DNA from: Betaproteobacteria bacterium
GTDB lineage: Bacteria; Pseudomonadota; Gammaproteobacteria; Burkholderiales; SG8-41
Length of the DNA stretch: 43,204 nt
Assembly: GCA_029863175.1 (NCBI GenBank)
Contig: JAOTVX010000032.1
Span: 1 to 43,204, forward strand
Direction of reading: 5' to 3'
Positions 1-7,542 of this stretch are shown here, piece after piece. Position 1 is the first letter of the stretch, and every line of letters begins with the position of its first letter. The notes below the pieces were generated by a model. It had not been told where the DNA came from, did not search any database, and was given only the letters and a program-made list of their open reading frames with translations. The translations under genes and the position numbers were made by a program.

Positions 1-431
1 TGCTGCTCTCCGGCTATTTCGTGCCGTTTCTTCTCACGATGGGCGCGGTCTCGGCGGTCGCGGTCGCGATGCTCGGGCGCCGCATGGACCTCATTGACCA
101 CGAGGGCTACCCGATACGCCTCAGCTGGCGCCTGATTTTTTACTGGCCGTGGCTTTTCAAGGAAATCGCGAAGAGCGCGTGGGATGTTTCGCGCATCATC
201 CTGAATCCACGCCTCCCCATCAGCCCCACACTCGTACGCGCGAAAACGTCGCAGAAGACCACGGTCGGCGTGGTGACCTACGCCAATTCGATCACGCTGA
301 CGCCGAGCACGATCTCAGTGGATGTGAAGCAGGGCGAGATCCTGGTACATGCCTTGACGCGGGAGGCCGCAGCGGGATTGCTCGAGGGCGAGATGGACCG
401 GCGCGTAACGCGCTTCGAAGGGTTGCGCTGA
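1..431 (+). CDS. mrpE: Na+/H+ antiporter subunit E (MrpE/MnhE), 5' partial
   Basis: This is the C-terminal part of the small membrane subunit E of an Mrp/Mnh cation/proton antiporter. The reading frame is open to the left edge (codons in frame from base 3), so the start lies outside the window. A GTG at 21 is in frame but would begin inside a membrane segment and is probably not the true start. Visible are the end of a hydrophobic segment, then the soluble tail typical of MrpE, with the motifs SPTLVRAKTSQ and TYANSITLTPSTISVDV followed by an amphipathic C-terminus. MrpE is known to be needed for assembly or activity of the complex. The stop overlaps the start of the next gene by one base (TGATG), which implies translational coupling. 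Confidence 0.9.
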   Translation, partial: LLSGYFVPFLLTMGAVSAVAVAMLGRRMDLIDHEGYPIRLSWRLIFYWPWLFKEIAKSAWDVSRIILNPRLPISPTLVRAKTSQKTTVGVVTYANSITLTPSTISVDVKQGEILVHALTREAAAGLLEGEMDRRVTRFEGLR

Positions 432-718
432 TGTTCGCGGCTGCGGCAGCAGCGTTGCTGGTGGCGCTCGCGCTGGTCTTGATCCGCGCCTGCCTTGGCC
501 CGACGGTGTTCGACCGCGCCCTCGCGGCGAACACAGTGGGCACGATCGCGGTGCTGCTCCTCGCCGTCATCGGTTTCCTCACTGACCGTCCCGAGTTTCT
601 CGATCTCGCCATCGTCTATGGCCTGCTCAATGTGGTAGGCACGATTGCGGTGCTGAAGTACTTCCAGTACGGCAATCTGGGCGACCCGGGCGACGCTGAA
701 AAGGGGCCGGAGTCATGA
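431..718 (+). CDS. mrpF: Na+/H+ antiporter subunit F (MrpF)
   Basis: The product has 95 residues and three predicted membrane helices: an N-terminal one (FAAAAAALLVALALVL), a middle one (TVGTIAVLLLAVIGFL) and a C-terminal one (LAIVYGLLNVVGTIAVLKYF). The GPTVFDRALAANTVGT loop is the MrpF/MnhF family signature, and the length is normal for the family. The ATG overlaps the mrpE stop, and its own stop overlaps the next start (ATGA), so all three small subunits are co-translated. In Mrp complexes subunit F sits in the membrane arm next to E and G. I see no disruption. Confidence 0.92.
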   Translation: MFAAAAAALLVALALVLIRACLGPTVFDRALAANTVGTIAVLLLAVIGFLTDRPEFLDLAIVYGLLNVVGTIAVLKYFQYGNLGDPGDAEKGPES

Positions 719-1044
719 GCGTGATGATCGACGCGGCAAGCTGGGCCTGTCTGGTCGCGGGCGGGATCTTTTGCATCGTCGGTGCGGTGGGGCTGATCCG
801 CATGCCCGATTTTTTCACCCGAATCCATGCGGCGAGCGTCACCGACACGCTCGGCGCAGGGCTGATCCTCGTCGGGCTCGTGCTGCAGGCGGGATTCACG
901 CTGGTCGCGGTGAAGTTGCTGATGATCGGGGTGTTGATCCTTTTCACCAGTCCGACCGCCACCCACGCGTTGGCCAAGGCGGGACTCGCCCGCGGCCTGA
1001 CGCCGCTGCTTGCGGAAGACAGGAGCCGATCATCGAAGCCGTAA
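715..1044 (+). CDS. mrpG: Na+/H+ antiporter subunit G (MrpG)
   Basis: This 109-residue membrane protein has three predicted helices. The stretch AVGLIRMPDFFTRIHAASVTDTLGAG is the diagnostic MrpG/MnhG/PhaG motif, followed by a helix-rich second half (LILVGLVLQAGF, LLMIGVLILFTSPTATHALAKAG). It overlaps mrpF by four bases. Its 3' end overlaps the next frame, because the most plausible start of the following gene (1029) lies inside it. It belongs to the membrane arm of the Mrp complex. Confidence 0.92.
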   Translation: MSVMIDAASWACLVAGGIFCIVGAVGLIRMPDFFTRIHAASVTDTLGAGLILVGLVLQAGFTLVAVKLLMIGVLILFTSPTATHALAKAGLARGLTPLLAEDRSRSSKP

Positions 1045-1577
1045 TCATCACGACGCTTCTCGTCATGATGGCGGTGATCACGGCGGTGATCGCCCGCCAG
1101 CGAAATCTTTTCGGGGTAGTCGTCTTGTTCGGCATCTACAGCTTCCTGATGGCCACTGTGCTGGTCGCGCTCGATGCCGTGGACGTCGCCATGACCGAAG
1201 CCGCGGTTGGGGCGGGGATCTCGATGATTCTGTTCCTTAGCGTGCTGCATCTCGGCAAGGGAGTGGAAATGAAGCCGATTCACCGTCCGTTCTTGCCGCT
1301 CGCGGTGGCGATTTCGACCGGCGCGGTGCTTGCCTACGGCACGCTCGGGCTGCCGGCGTTCTTGGATCCGCAGGCGCCGATACATCAGCACGTCGCTAAG
1401 CGTTATATCGAGGACGGAGCGCGCGAGACCGGCGTGCCCAATATCGTGACCGCCGTGCTCGCGAGCTACCGCGGCTATGACACGCTGGGCGAGGTGACCG
1501 TCGTGTTCACCGCGGGCATCGGTGTCATCGCGCTGCTGCGGCGTCGGCGTTCCCGCAAGCAGGGAGAGAAGCCGTGA
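1029..1577 (+). CDS. MbhD/MbhE-like (DUF4040 plus MrpA C-terminal-type) antiporter subunit
   Basis: The product of about 182 residues joins two modules. Residues ~1-75 resemble MbhD/DUF4040 (LMATVLVALDAVDVAMTEAAVGAGIS). Residues ~85-170 resemble MbhE and the C-terminus of MrpA (ETGVPNIVTAVLASYRGYDTLGEV, in family terms the NxVxxxLxxxRxxDTLGE motif). In large MrpA proteins these domains are fused behind the antiporter-like domain; here they stand alone. The start is uncertain. The family usually opens with M-I-E before the first helix, and the only matching codons are ATC at 1029 or 1032, just after an AGGAG at 1021-1025. No ATG, GTG or TTG lies nearby upstream in frame, and the first ATG (1065) would cut into the first helix. 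The stop overlaps the next GTG start. Confidence 0.82.
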   Translation: MIEAVIITTLLVMMAVITAVIARQRNLFGVVVLFGIYSFLMATVLVALDAVDVAMTEAAVGAGISMILFLSVLHLGKGVEMKPIHRPFLPLAVAISTGAVLAYGTLGLPAFLDPQAPIHQHVAKRYIEDGARETGVPNIVTAVLASYRGYDTLGEVTVVFTAGIGVIALLRRRRSRKQGEKP

Positions 1578-2002
1578 GGGATTATCTCGTATTGCGGGTC
1601 ATCGCGAAGCTCATGATCACCTTCATGTTGTTGTTCGCGCTTTACGTGCAGTTCCACGGCGACTTTGGCCCGGGCGGCGGCTTCCAGGCGGGGGTGATTT
1701 CGGCCGCAGCGATCGTGTTCTACGGAATCATTTTTGGATTGCAGGCGGCGCGCAAAGTGGTGCCCGACTGGCTGGTCGAGACCATGATCGGGGCCGGCGT
1801 GCTGCTGTTCGCCGGTGTGGGCGTCGCTGGCCTGCTGCTCGGCGGCAACTACCTCGATTACTTCGTGCTCGGGGCCAATCCAGTCGACGGCCAGCACCGG
1901 GGGATCTTCTGGGTCGAGCTGGGCGTGCTGATCACGGTCGCGGGCGTGATGCTGAAGATTTTTTACATGTTCGCCGGGCGGGGCGAGGGGGGCGGCGAAT
2001 GA
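1574..2002 (+). CDS. mrpB: Na+/H+ antiporter subunit B (MnhB domain)
   Basis: This is a 142-residue MnhB-domain protein with four predicted membrane segments. HGDFGPGGGFQAGVISAAAIVFYGI is the conserved MrpB motif with the glycine run, followed by helices around 55-80 and 110-130. The GTG start overlaps the previous stop (GTGA). The tail is Gly/Glu-rich (GRGEGGGE) and its stop overlaps the ATG of mrpC. It corresponds to MbhF in the archaeal hydrogenase nomenclature and to MrpB in bacterial antiporters. Confidence 0.92.
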   Translation: MRDYLVLRVIAKLMITFMLLFALYVQFHGDFGPGGGFQAGVISAAAIVFYGIIFGLQAARKVVPDWLVETMIGAGVLLFAGVGVAGLLLGGNYLDYFVLGANPVDGQHRGIFWVELGVLITVAGVMLKIFYMFAGRGEGGGE

Positions 2003-2382
2003 CCGCGGTCGCCAACCACTTTAGCTACTGGGCGACGCTGTTCATCGCGATCGCGGGGCTGTACATCGTGATCGCACGCGGCAACCTCGTGAAGAAGCTC
2101 GTCGGCCTGGCGATCTTCCAGACCTCGGTCTACCTGCTCTACATCGCGCCCGGAAAACTCATCGGAGGAACCGCGCCGATCATCGCGGACGGGTTCGCGG
2201 TGTACTCGAACCCGTTGCCGCACGTGCTGATCCTCACCGCGATCGTCGTAGGCATAGCCACGCTTGCGCTCGGACTTGCGATCGTGGTTCGGATCAAGGA
2301 AGCCTACGGCAGCACCGAAGAGGACGAGATCCTGGCGCAGGATCAGGCCACCCTCGATCCGCTGTCCGAGACGAAGACCTAA
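1999..2382 (+). CDS. mrpC: Na+/H+ antiporter subunit C (MrpC, NuoK-like)
   Basis: The 127-residue protein is homologous to NuoK/MrpC. It has three membrane helices, with the family pattern GLYIVIARGNLVKKLVGLAIFQTSVYLLYIAPG and DPLPHVLILTAIVVG-like spacing (here NPLPHVLILTAIVVGIATLALGLAIVVRI). The NPLPHVLILTAIVVG segment is the most diagnostic part. After the last helix there is an acidic tail (EEDEILAQDQ). The ATG overlaps the mrpB stop, and the TAA is followed after a few bases by mrpD. Confidence 0.93.
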   Translation: MTAVANHFSYWATLFIAIAGLYIVIARGNLVKKLVGLAIFQTSVYLLYIAPGKLIGGTAPIIADGFAVYSNPLPHVLILTAIVVGIATLALGLAIVVRIKEAYGSTEEDEILAQDQATLDPLSETKT

Positions 2383-2386
2383 CCAT

Positions 2387-3868
2387 TTGATCTCATTGCA
2401 TTTGCCGATTCTGCACGTGGTGGTGCCGCTGATCGCGGCGCCCCTGATGGTGCTGTTGCGACACGGCGGCTTTGCCTGGCTGCTTGCCACCGTCGCCAGC
2501 TGGTCGTCGCTCGCGGTATCGGCTGCGCTGCTGGGAGAAGTCGCCGGCGGCGGGGTGATCTCGTACGCCGTCGGCAGCTGGGCACCGCCGTGGGGCATCG
2601 AATACCGCATCGACAGCGTCAACGCATTCCTGCTGGTGCTCGTATCGCTGATCGCGTCGGTGGTCGTGATCTACTGCCGCGACAGCGTTGAGGCCGAAGT
2701 CGCGCCCGAGCAGCACTACCTCTTCTACACCATGTACGTGCTGTGCCTCGCGGGGCTGCTGGGGATCGCGGCCACCGGGGACGGATTCAATCTTTTTGTG
2801 TTTCTCGAGATCTCGTCGCTGTCGAGCTACGTGCTGATTGCGCTGGGCCGTGACCGGCGCGCGCTGATGGCCTCGTACCAGTACCTCATCATGGGCACCA
2901 TCGGCGCCACCTTCATTGTGATCGGCGTCGGCCTGCTGTTCCTCATGACCGGGACGCTGAATCTCGCCGACATGGCAACGCGCCTTCCGGGGGTGACCGA
3001 TACGCGGCCGGTACTCGCCGCGCTCGCCTTTCTGACCGTCGGCATCTCGCTCAAACTCGCGCTCTTTCCCCTTCACCTGTGGCTGCCGAACGCCTACGCG
3101 TACGCGCCGTCGGCGGTGACCGCATTCCTCGCAGCCACGGCGACCAAGGTGTCGGTCTACGTGCTCCTGCGCTTCTACTACTCGGTGTTCGGCGAGAGCG
3201 CCATCTTCAGCGCGCTGCCGATGGGCGAAATTCTGCTCATGCTGTCGCTTGCCGCGATGTTCATCGCCTCCATCGTCGCCATCTTCCAGCAGGACATCAA
3301 GCGGCTGTTCGCCTACTCGAGCGTGGCGCAGATCGGCTACATCACGCTCGGCGTGAGCCTCGACAACATGACGGGGCTCACCGGCGGCATCGTGCATCTG
3401 TTCAACCACGCGCTCACCAAGGGCGCTCTGTTCCTGTTGCTGGGCGGCATTGCGCTGCGCGTGGGCGCCGTCCGGTTCGATGCCATCGGCGGGATCGGCC
3501 GCGTCATGCCGCTCACGTCATTCGGAATCGTTATCGGGGGCTTGAGTCTTATCGGCGTGCCCGGGACGGTGGGCTTTGTCAGCAAATGGTACCTGGTGCT
3601 CGCCGCGTTCGAGGTCGGCGCCTGGTGGCTCGCGGCCCTCATCGTGCTGAGCTCGCTGCTCGCGGTGATCTACGTCTGGCGCTTCGTCGAGGTGGCGTAC
3701 TTCCGCGAGCCGGGCGCTGCGGTCGCCAAGCTCCGGGAGGCCCCGCTGTCGATGCTCGCGACGTCGTGGCTGATGGTGGCGGCCTGCGTTTATTTCGGCC
3801 TGGACGCGTCGCTCACCGTGGGCGGGGCGGCGCAGGCCGCGGCGGAACTGCTGGGGAGCGGCCGGTGA
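2387..3868 (+). CDS. mrpD: Na+/H+ antiporter subunit D (MrpD, NuoM/N-like)
   Basis: This is a proton-conducting-transporter family protein of about 490 residues with roughly 14 membrane helices. Family marks include the conserved Glu helix (LFVFLEISSLSSYVLIALG), the Lys helices (LKLALFPLHLWLPNAYAYAPS) and the broken helix (QQDIKRLFAYSSVAQIGYI, HLFNHALTKGALFLLLGG). No ATG lies near the N-terminus. In-frame TTG codons at 2387, 2396 and 2402 are candidates, and 2396 gives the family-like opening M-H-L-P-I-L. I report the first after the mrpC stop, without a clear ribosome site. The stop overlaps the GTG of the next subunit. It acts in the inner-membrane ion-translocation arm. Confidence 0.9.
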   Translation: MISLHLPILHVVVPLIAAPLMVLLRHGGFAWLLATVASWSSLAVSAALLGEVAGGGVISYAVGSWAPPWGIEYRIDSVNAFLLVLVSLIASVVVIYCRDSVEAEVAPEQHYLFYTMYVLCLAGLLGIAATGDGFNLFVFLEISSLSSYVLIALGRDRRALMASYQYLIMGTIGATFIVIGVGLLFLMTGTLNLADMATRLPGVTDTRPVLAALAFLTVGISLKLALFPLHLWLPNAYAYAPSAVTAFLAATATKVSVYVLLRFYYSVFGESAIFSALPMGEILLMLSLAAMFIASIVAIFQQDIKRLFAYSSVAQIGYITLGVSLDNMTGLTGGIVHLFNHALTKGALFLLLGGIALRVGAVRFDAIGGIGRVMPLTSFGIVIGGLSLIGVPGTVGFVSKWYLVLAAFEVGAWWLAALIVLSSLLAVIYVWRFVEVAYFREPGAAVAKLREAPLSMLATSWLMVAACVYFGLDASLTVGGAAQAAAELLGSGR

Positions 3869-5322
3869 GCCCGGTGGACACCATCCTCACGGCGCTCGCC
3901 GTGCCGCTCATCGGCGCGGTGCTGATCGCCGCGGCGCACCGTGCGCCCAACGTGCGCGAAACCATCACGCTCGTGACGGCGACGGCGCTGTTCCTGCTGG
4001 TGGCCTCGCTACTGCCGGAAGTCGCGGCGGCCGGCCGGCCGGCCGTGACGCTCTTCGAGGTGATGCCAGGGCTTGCATTGAAGTTCGAGGTCGAGCCGCT
4101 CGGCATGCTGTTCGCACTAGTTGCCTCGGTGTTGTGGATCGTGACGTCGGTGTACTCGATCGGGTACATGCGGGGCAACGAGGAAGAGAACCAGACGCGC
4201 TATTACGTGTGCTTTGCCGGCGCGCTGGCGAGCGCGATTGGCATCGCGTTCGCGGGCAATCTTTTCACCCTGTTCCTGTTCTACGAGGCGCTCACCCTGA
4301 TCACCTATCCGCTGGTTGCGCATCACGGCACGGCGGAGGCGATGCACGGCGGCCGCGTCTACCTAGGCGTGCTGCTCACCACCTCTATAGTGTTTCTTCT
4401 GACGGTAATCATCTGGACGTGGTCGGTCGCCGGCACACTGGATTTCGTGCCGGGCGGCATTCTGGAGGGCAAGGTCGAAGGCCCGGTGGTCGGGATCATG
4501 CTCGCTCTTTACATGTTCGGTATCGGCAAGGCCGCGCTCATGCCGTTTCACCGCTGGCTGCCGGCCGCGATGGTGGCGCCGGCCCCGGTGTCTGCACTGC
4601 TTCATGCGGTCGCGGTCGTCAAGGCCGGCGTGTTTAGCGTGATGAAGGTTGCCGTTTATGTCTTCGGCGTCGACCTCCTGTCAAGCGAGACCTCGACTGA
4701 TTGGCTGGCCTATGTTGCGGCTTTTACGATACTCGCCGCGAGTATCGTCGCCTTGCGGCAGGACAACCTCAAGCGCCGGCTCGCGTATTCGACGGTGAGC
4801 CAGCTATCGTACGTAGTGCTCGGTGCGGCGCTGGCCAATGCCGCGGGAGTAATTGGTGGCACTCTGCAGATCGCGATGCACGCGTGCGCGAAGATCACGC
4901 TCTTTTTCTGCGCCGGCGCAATCTATACCGCGATCCACAAGAACGACGTGAGCGAGCTCGACGGCATGGGCAAGGTGATGCCGTTCACTTTCGCAGCCTA
5001 CACCGTCGCGGCGCTCAGCGTGATCGGCCTACCGCCGCTCGGGGGCGCCTGGAGCAAGTTCTTCCTGATCAACGGGGCGGTGGACGCGGGCACTCTGCTG
5101 ATGGTCGCGGTGCTCATCGCCAGCTCTCTGCTCAACGTCGCTTATCTGCTCACCCCCGCGCTGCGCGCCTTTTTCCTGCCGGCGAAGGACACGCACTACG
5201 CCGGGAAAGTCCACGAAGCGCCGCTTGCCTGCGTGGCGCCCCTGTGCGCAACGGCCGCGGGCTGTGTGCTGCTGTTCTTTTTCGCGCAGCCGATCTTCGA
5301 CTTCGTCGCTTTGCTGGTATAG
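3865..5322 (+). CDS. Second NuoL/M/N-type antiporter subunit (MrpD paralogue)
   Basis: This 485-residue polytopic protein of the proton-conducting transporter family starts at a GTG overlapping the mrpD stop. Diagnostic segments are the Glu helix (NLFTLFLFYEALTLITYPLVAHHG), the Lys helix (GIGKAALMPFHRWLPAAMVAPAPVSALLHAVAVVKAGVF) and the discontinuous helix (LRQDNLKRRLAYSTVSQLSYVVLG). The end FFFAQPIFDFV is a final helix. The PAPVSALLHAVAVVKAGV motif is of the kind found in NuoL/MrpA N-terminal regions, but the 300-residue MrpA C-terminal extension is absent. Its equivalent is encoded separately at 1029. Probably one of three proton/sodium half-channels in the complex. Confidence 0.88.
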   Translation: MSPVDTILTALAVPLIGAVLIAAAHRAPNVRETITLVTATALFLLVASLLPEVAAAGRPAVTLFEVMPGLALKFEVEPLGMLFALVASVLWIVTSVYSIGYMRGNEEENQTRYYVCFAGALASAIGIAFAGNLFTLFLFYEALTLITYPLVAHHGTAEAMHGGRVYLGVLLTTSIVFLLTVIIWTWSVAGTLDFVPGGILEGKVEGPVVGIMLALYMFGIGKAALMPFHRWLPAAMVAPAPVSALLHAVAVVKAGVFSVMKVAVYVFGVDLLSSETSTDWLAYVAAFTILAASIVALRQDNLKRRLAYSTVSQLSYVVLGAALANAAGVIGGTLQIAMHACAKITLFFCAGAIYTAIHKNDVSELDGMGKVMPFTFAAYTVAALSVIGLPPLGGAWSKFFLINGAVDAGTLLMVAVLIASSLLNVAYLLTPALRAFFLPAKDTHYAGKVHEAPLACVAPLCATAAGCVLLFFFAQPIFDFVALLV

Positions 5323-5334
5323 GGTCGATGAGGC

Positions 5335-5622
5335 ATGGAGAAACTCATGGCACATCCGGATAAGGCGAGACCGCGCGGCGACAAGCGCTACTGGCTTGAC
5401 GAGCGGCGCAACGTCGACAAGATCTATTACGGGCTTCTGATCGTCTGCGGCGCACTCGCGACAGCGGAGCTGTTCTACGAGAAGCACGCGCATTTTGCTG
5501 CGGAAAACTGGTTCGCCTTCTATGGCATCTTCGGTTTTATCGCGTGCATCGGACTGGTGCTGACTGCCAAGGAATTGCGCAAGCTGCTGAAGCGCGGCGA
5601 GGACTACTATGGCGACGATTGA
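5335..5622 (+). CDS. Small two-helix membrane protein in the Mrp operon
   Basis: The product has 95 residues, or 91 if ATG 5347 is used. The second start has the better ribosome site (GGAG six bases upstream). It is charged at both ends (HPDKARPRGDKRYWLDERRNVDKI and KELRKLLKRGEDYYGDD) with two predicted membrane helices between (YYGLLIVCGALATAELFY and WFAFYGIFGFIACIGLVL). I do not recognise a named family. Its place between two antiporter subunits, with a 14-base overlap into the next gene, suggests an accessory or assembly subunit. That role is inference from position only. Confidence 0.82.
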   Translation: MEKLMAHPDKARPRGDKRYWLDERRNVDKIYYGLLIVCGALATAELFYEKHAHFAAENWFAFYGIFGFIACIGLVLTAKELRKLLKRGEDYYGDD

Positions 5623-7303
5623 CGGCCTGCCGCCCGGCCTGATACTGATCGTCGGAGCGCTGCTGGTTCCGTTGCTGCGGGGTCGGTTGCGCACGGCCTG
5701 GATGCTGGTGCTGCCGGTGGTCGGGTTTGCGCATCTGCTGATGCTCGATCCCGGGGTGCACGCGGCAGTCGAGCTTTTCGGATACACCCTGATCCAGAGT
5801 CGCGTCGACCGGCTGGCGCTGGTTTTCGGCTACATCTTCTATATCGCGGCGCTGCTCGGCGTCATCTACGCGCTGCACGTCGAGGACAAGGTACAGCAGG
5901 TGGCGGCGCTGGTGTACGCGGGCGCGGCGATCGGCGCGGTATTTGCGGGCGACCTCATCACGCTGTTTGTCTACTGGGAGCTCACCGCCATCGCCTCCGT
6001 GTTCCTGATTCTCGCCCGCGGCACGCGCCGCGCCTACCGCGCCTCCGTACGTTATCTCCTGGTGCAGATCGGCTCGGGGGTGCTGCTGCTCGCGGGCATC
6101 GTGCTGCACCAGGCGCAGACCGGATCGATCGCTTTCGAGCATATCGGCCTGGGCGGGCCGGGTGCAAACCTGATCTTCATCGCGTTCGGCATCAAGTGCG
6201 CCTTCCCGCTGCTGCACAACTGGCTCCAGGATGCCTATCCGGAAGCCACGGTCACCGGCACGGTGTTCCTGTCCGCGTTCACCACCAAGCTCGCGGTCTA
6301 CGCGCTCGCGCGCAGTTTCGCCGGCACCGAGATGCTGGTGTGGATCGGCGCGCTCATGACCGCGTTCCCGATCTTCTACGCCGTGATCGAGAACGATCTG
6401 CGCCGCGTGCTGGCCTACGGCCTCAACATCCAGCTCGGCTTCATGGTGGTGGGCATCGGCATCGGCACCGAGCTGTCGCTCAATGGCACGGCGGCCCACG
6501 CCTTCAGCCACGTTCTCTACAAGGCGCTGCTGTTCATGTCGATGGGAGCGGTGCTCTTCCGCACGGGTACCTGCAAGGGCTCCGAGCTGGGGGGACTTTA
6601 CAAGTCGATGCCGTACACCACCGCGTTCTGCATTGTCGGAGCGGCATCGATCTCCGCTCCCCTGTTCGGCGGTTTCATCTCGAAGTCGCTAATCCTTGCC
6701 GCCGCGGCCGAAGGCCATTACCTGATCACGTGGCTGGTGCTGCTGTTCGCGAGTGCCGGCGCATTTTATTTCTCCGGGATGAAGATCCCCTATTTCGCGT
6801 TCTTCGCCCACGATTCCGGCAAGCGTTGCGAGGAGGCGCCGCGCAACATGCTGTGGGCGATGGGAATCACTGCGGCATTGTGCATCGGCATCGGCGTCTA
6901 TCCGGACCCGCTTTACGCCATCCTGCCGTACCAGGTGAATTTCGAGCCCTACACCACCATGCACGTTGTTACGCAGTTGCAGTTGCTGCTGTTCTCCGCC
7001 CTGGCGTTTGCGGTGCTCATGCGGACCGGGATCTACCCGCCGGAGTTGCGGTCCACCAATCTCGATAGCGACTGGACGTACCGCCATGCGTTGCCAAAGC
7101 TCGTTTGCGCTCTTACCGCCGCGGTATCGCGGACTACAGCGCAGGTCGGCAGCGCGTGGGCCGCGTTCTTCTCGAGTTCAATGAGCCGCCTCTACCGCTA
7201 CCATGGCCCACAGGGTGTGCTGGCCCGCACCTGGCCCACCGGCAGCATGGCGCTATGGGTCATGATCCTGCTGCTGGCCTACCTGGTTGCCTATTATCTA
7301 TAG
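5609..7303 (+). CDS. Third NuoL/M/N-type antiporter subunit
   Basis: A 564-residue proton-conducting-transporter protein ends the operon. Recognisable are the Glu helix (GDLITLFVYWELTAIASVFLILARG), the Lys helix (FGIKCAFPLLHNWLQDAYPEATVTGTVFLSAFTTKLAVYALAR) and the broken helix (VIENDLRRVLAYGLNIQLGF, HAFSHVLYKALLFMSMGAVL). It is longer than its two neighbours because of a soluble stretch around residues 470-540 and one extra C-terminal helix (MALWVMILLLAYLVAYYL). The start ATG lies inside the preceding gene, so translation is coupled. With mrpD and the gene at 3865 it gives the complex three antiporter-like subunits. A strong hairpin follows about 60 bases after the stop. Confidence 0.88.
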   Translation: MATIDGLPPGLILIVGALLVPLLRGRLRTAWMLVLPVVGFAHLLMLDPGVHAAVELFGYTLIQSRVDRLALVFGYIFYIAALLGVIYALHVEDKVQQVAALVYAGAAIGAVFAGDLITLFVYWELTAIASVFLILARGTRRAYRASVRYLLVQIGSGVLLLAGIVLHQAQTGSIAFEHIGLGGPGANLIFIAFGIKCAFPLLHNWLQDAYPEATVTGTVFLSAFTTKLAVYALARSFAGTEMLVWIGALMTAFPIFYAVIENDLRRVLAYGLNIQLGFMVVGIGIGTELSLNGTAAHAFSHVLYKALLFMSMGAVLFRTGTCKGSELGGLYKSMPYTTAFCIVGAASISAPLFGGFISKSLILAAAAEGHYLITWLVLLFASAGAFYFSGMKIPYFAFFAHDSGKRCEEAPRNMLWAMGITAALCIGIGVYPDPLYAILPYQVNFEPYTTMHVVTQLQLLLFSALAFAVLMRTGIYPPELRSTNLDSDWTYRHALPKLVCALTAAVSRTTAQVGSAWAAFFSSSMSRLYRYHGPQGVLARTWPTGSMALWVMILLLAYLVAYYL

Positions 7304-7363
7304 GGCACGGCTGGGGAATTTAGAGTTCGTCATGACGAGATCCGGAACGTCTGCTCGTGCCCC

Positions 7364-7385
7364 GCTTGGGGGCATCCCCCCAAGC
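7364..7385 (+). terminator. Hairpin after the Mrp operon, probable terminator
   Basis: A perfect 9-bp stem (GCTTGGGGG with CCCCCAAGC) surrounds a 4-base loop about 60 bases downstream of the last antiporter gene. The T content after the stem (TTGCTTTCGTG) is modest, so termination efficiency is unclear. Confidence 0.55.
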
Positions 7386-7463
7386 TTGCTTTCGTGTGAC
7401 GCGGGGTATAGCATTGTTGCAGCGTAGCAGACCATTCCACATAGTAAAAATTCAAAAAAAAGG

Positions 7464-7499
7464 CCGACGCAGCCAAATGCTTTGCTGGCTCAGTGTCGG
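7464..7499 (-). terminator. Imperfect hairpin with a T tract in the minus-strand direction
   Basis: CCGAC and AGCCA at 7464-7475 pair with TGGCT and GTCGG at 7486-7499. Read on the minus strand, the stem is followed by CC and a run of T (plus-strand A run at 7454-7461). It looks like an intrinsic terminator facing left, although no minus-strand gene lies to its right for 13 kb. It could instead be an operator upstream of the TRAP operon. Confidence 0.3.
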
Positions 7500-7542
7500 T
7501 ATGATTGATTCCCCTGATTGATAACCGAAGATGGAGGACGCG

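Noticed and set aside
2393..3409. Long open frames antisense to the mrpD gene and similar frames opposite many other genes
   Set aside because: They arise from GC-rich codon composition, are rich in Arg, His and Gln, and match no protein family, while the sense frames are clear members of known families.
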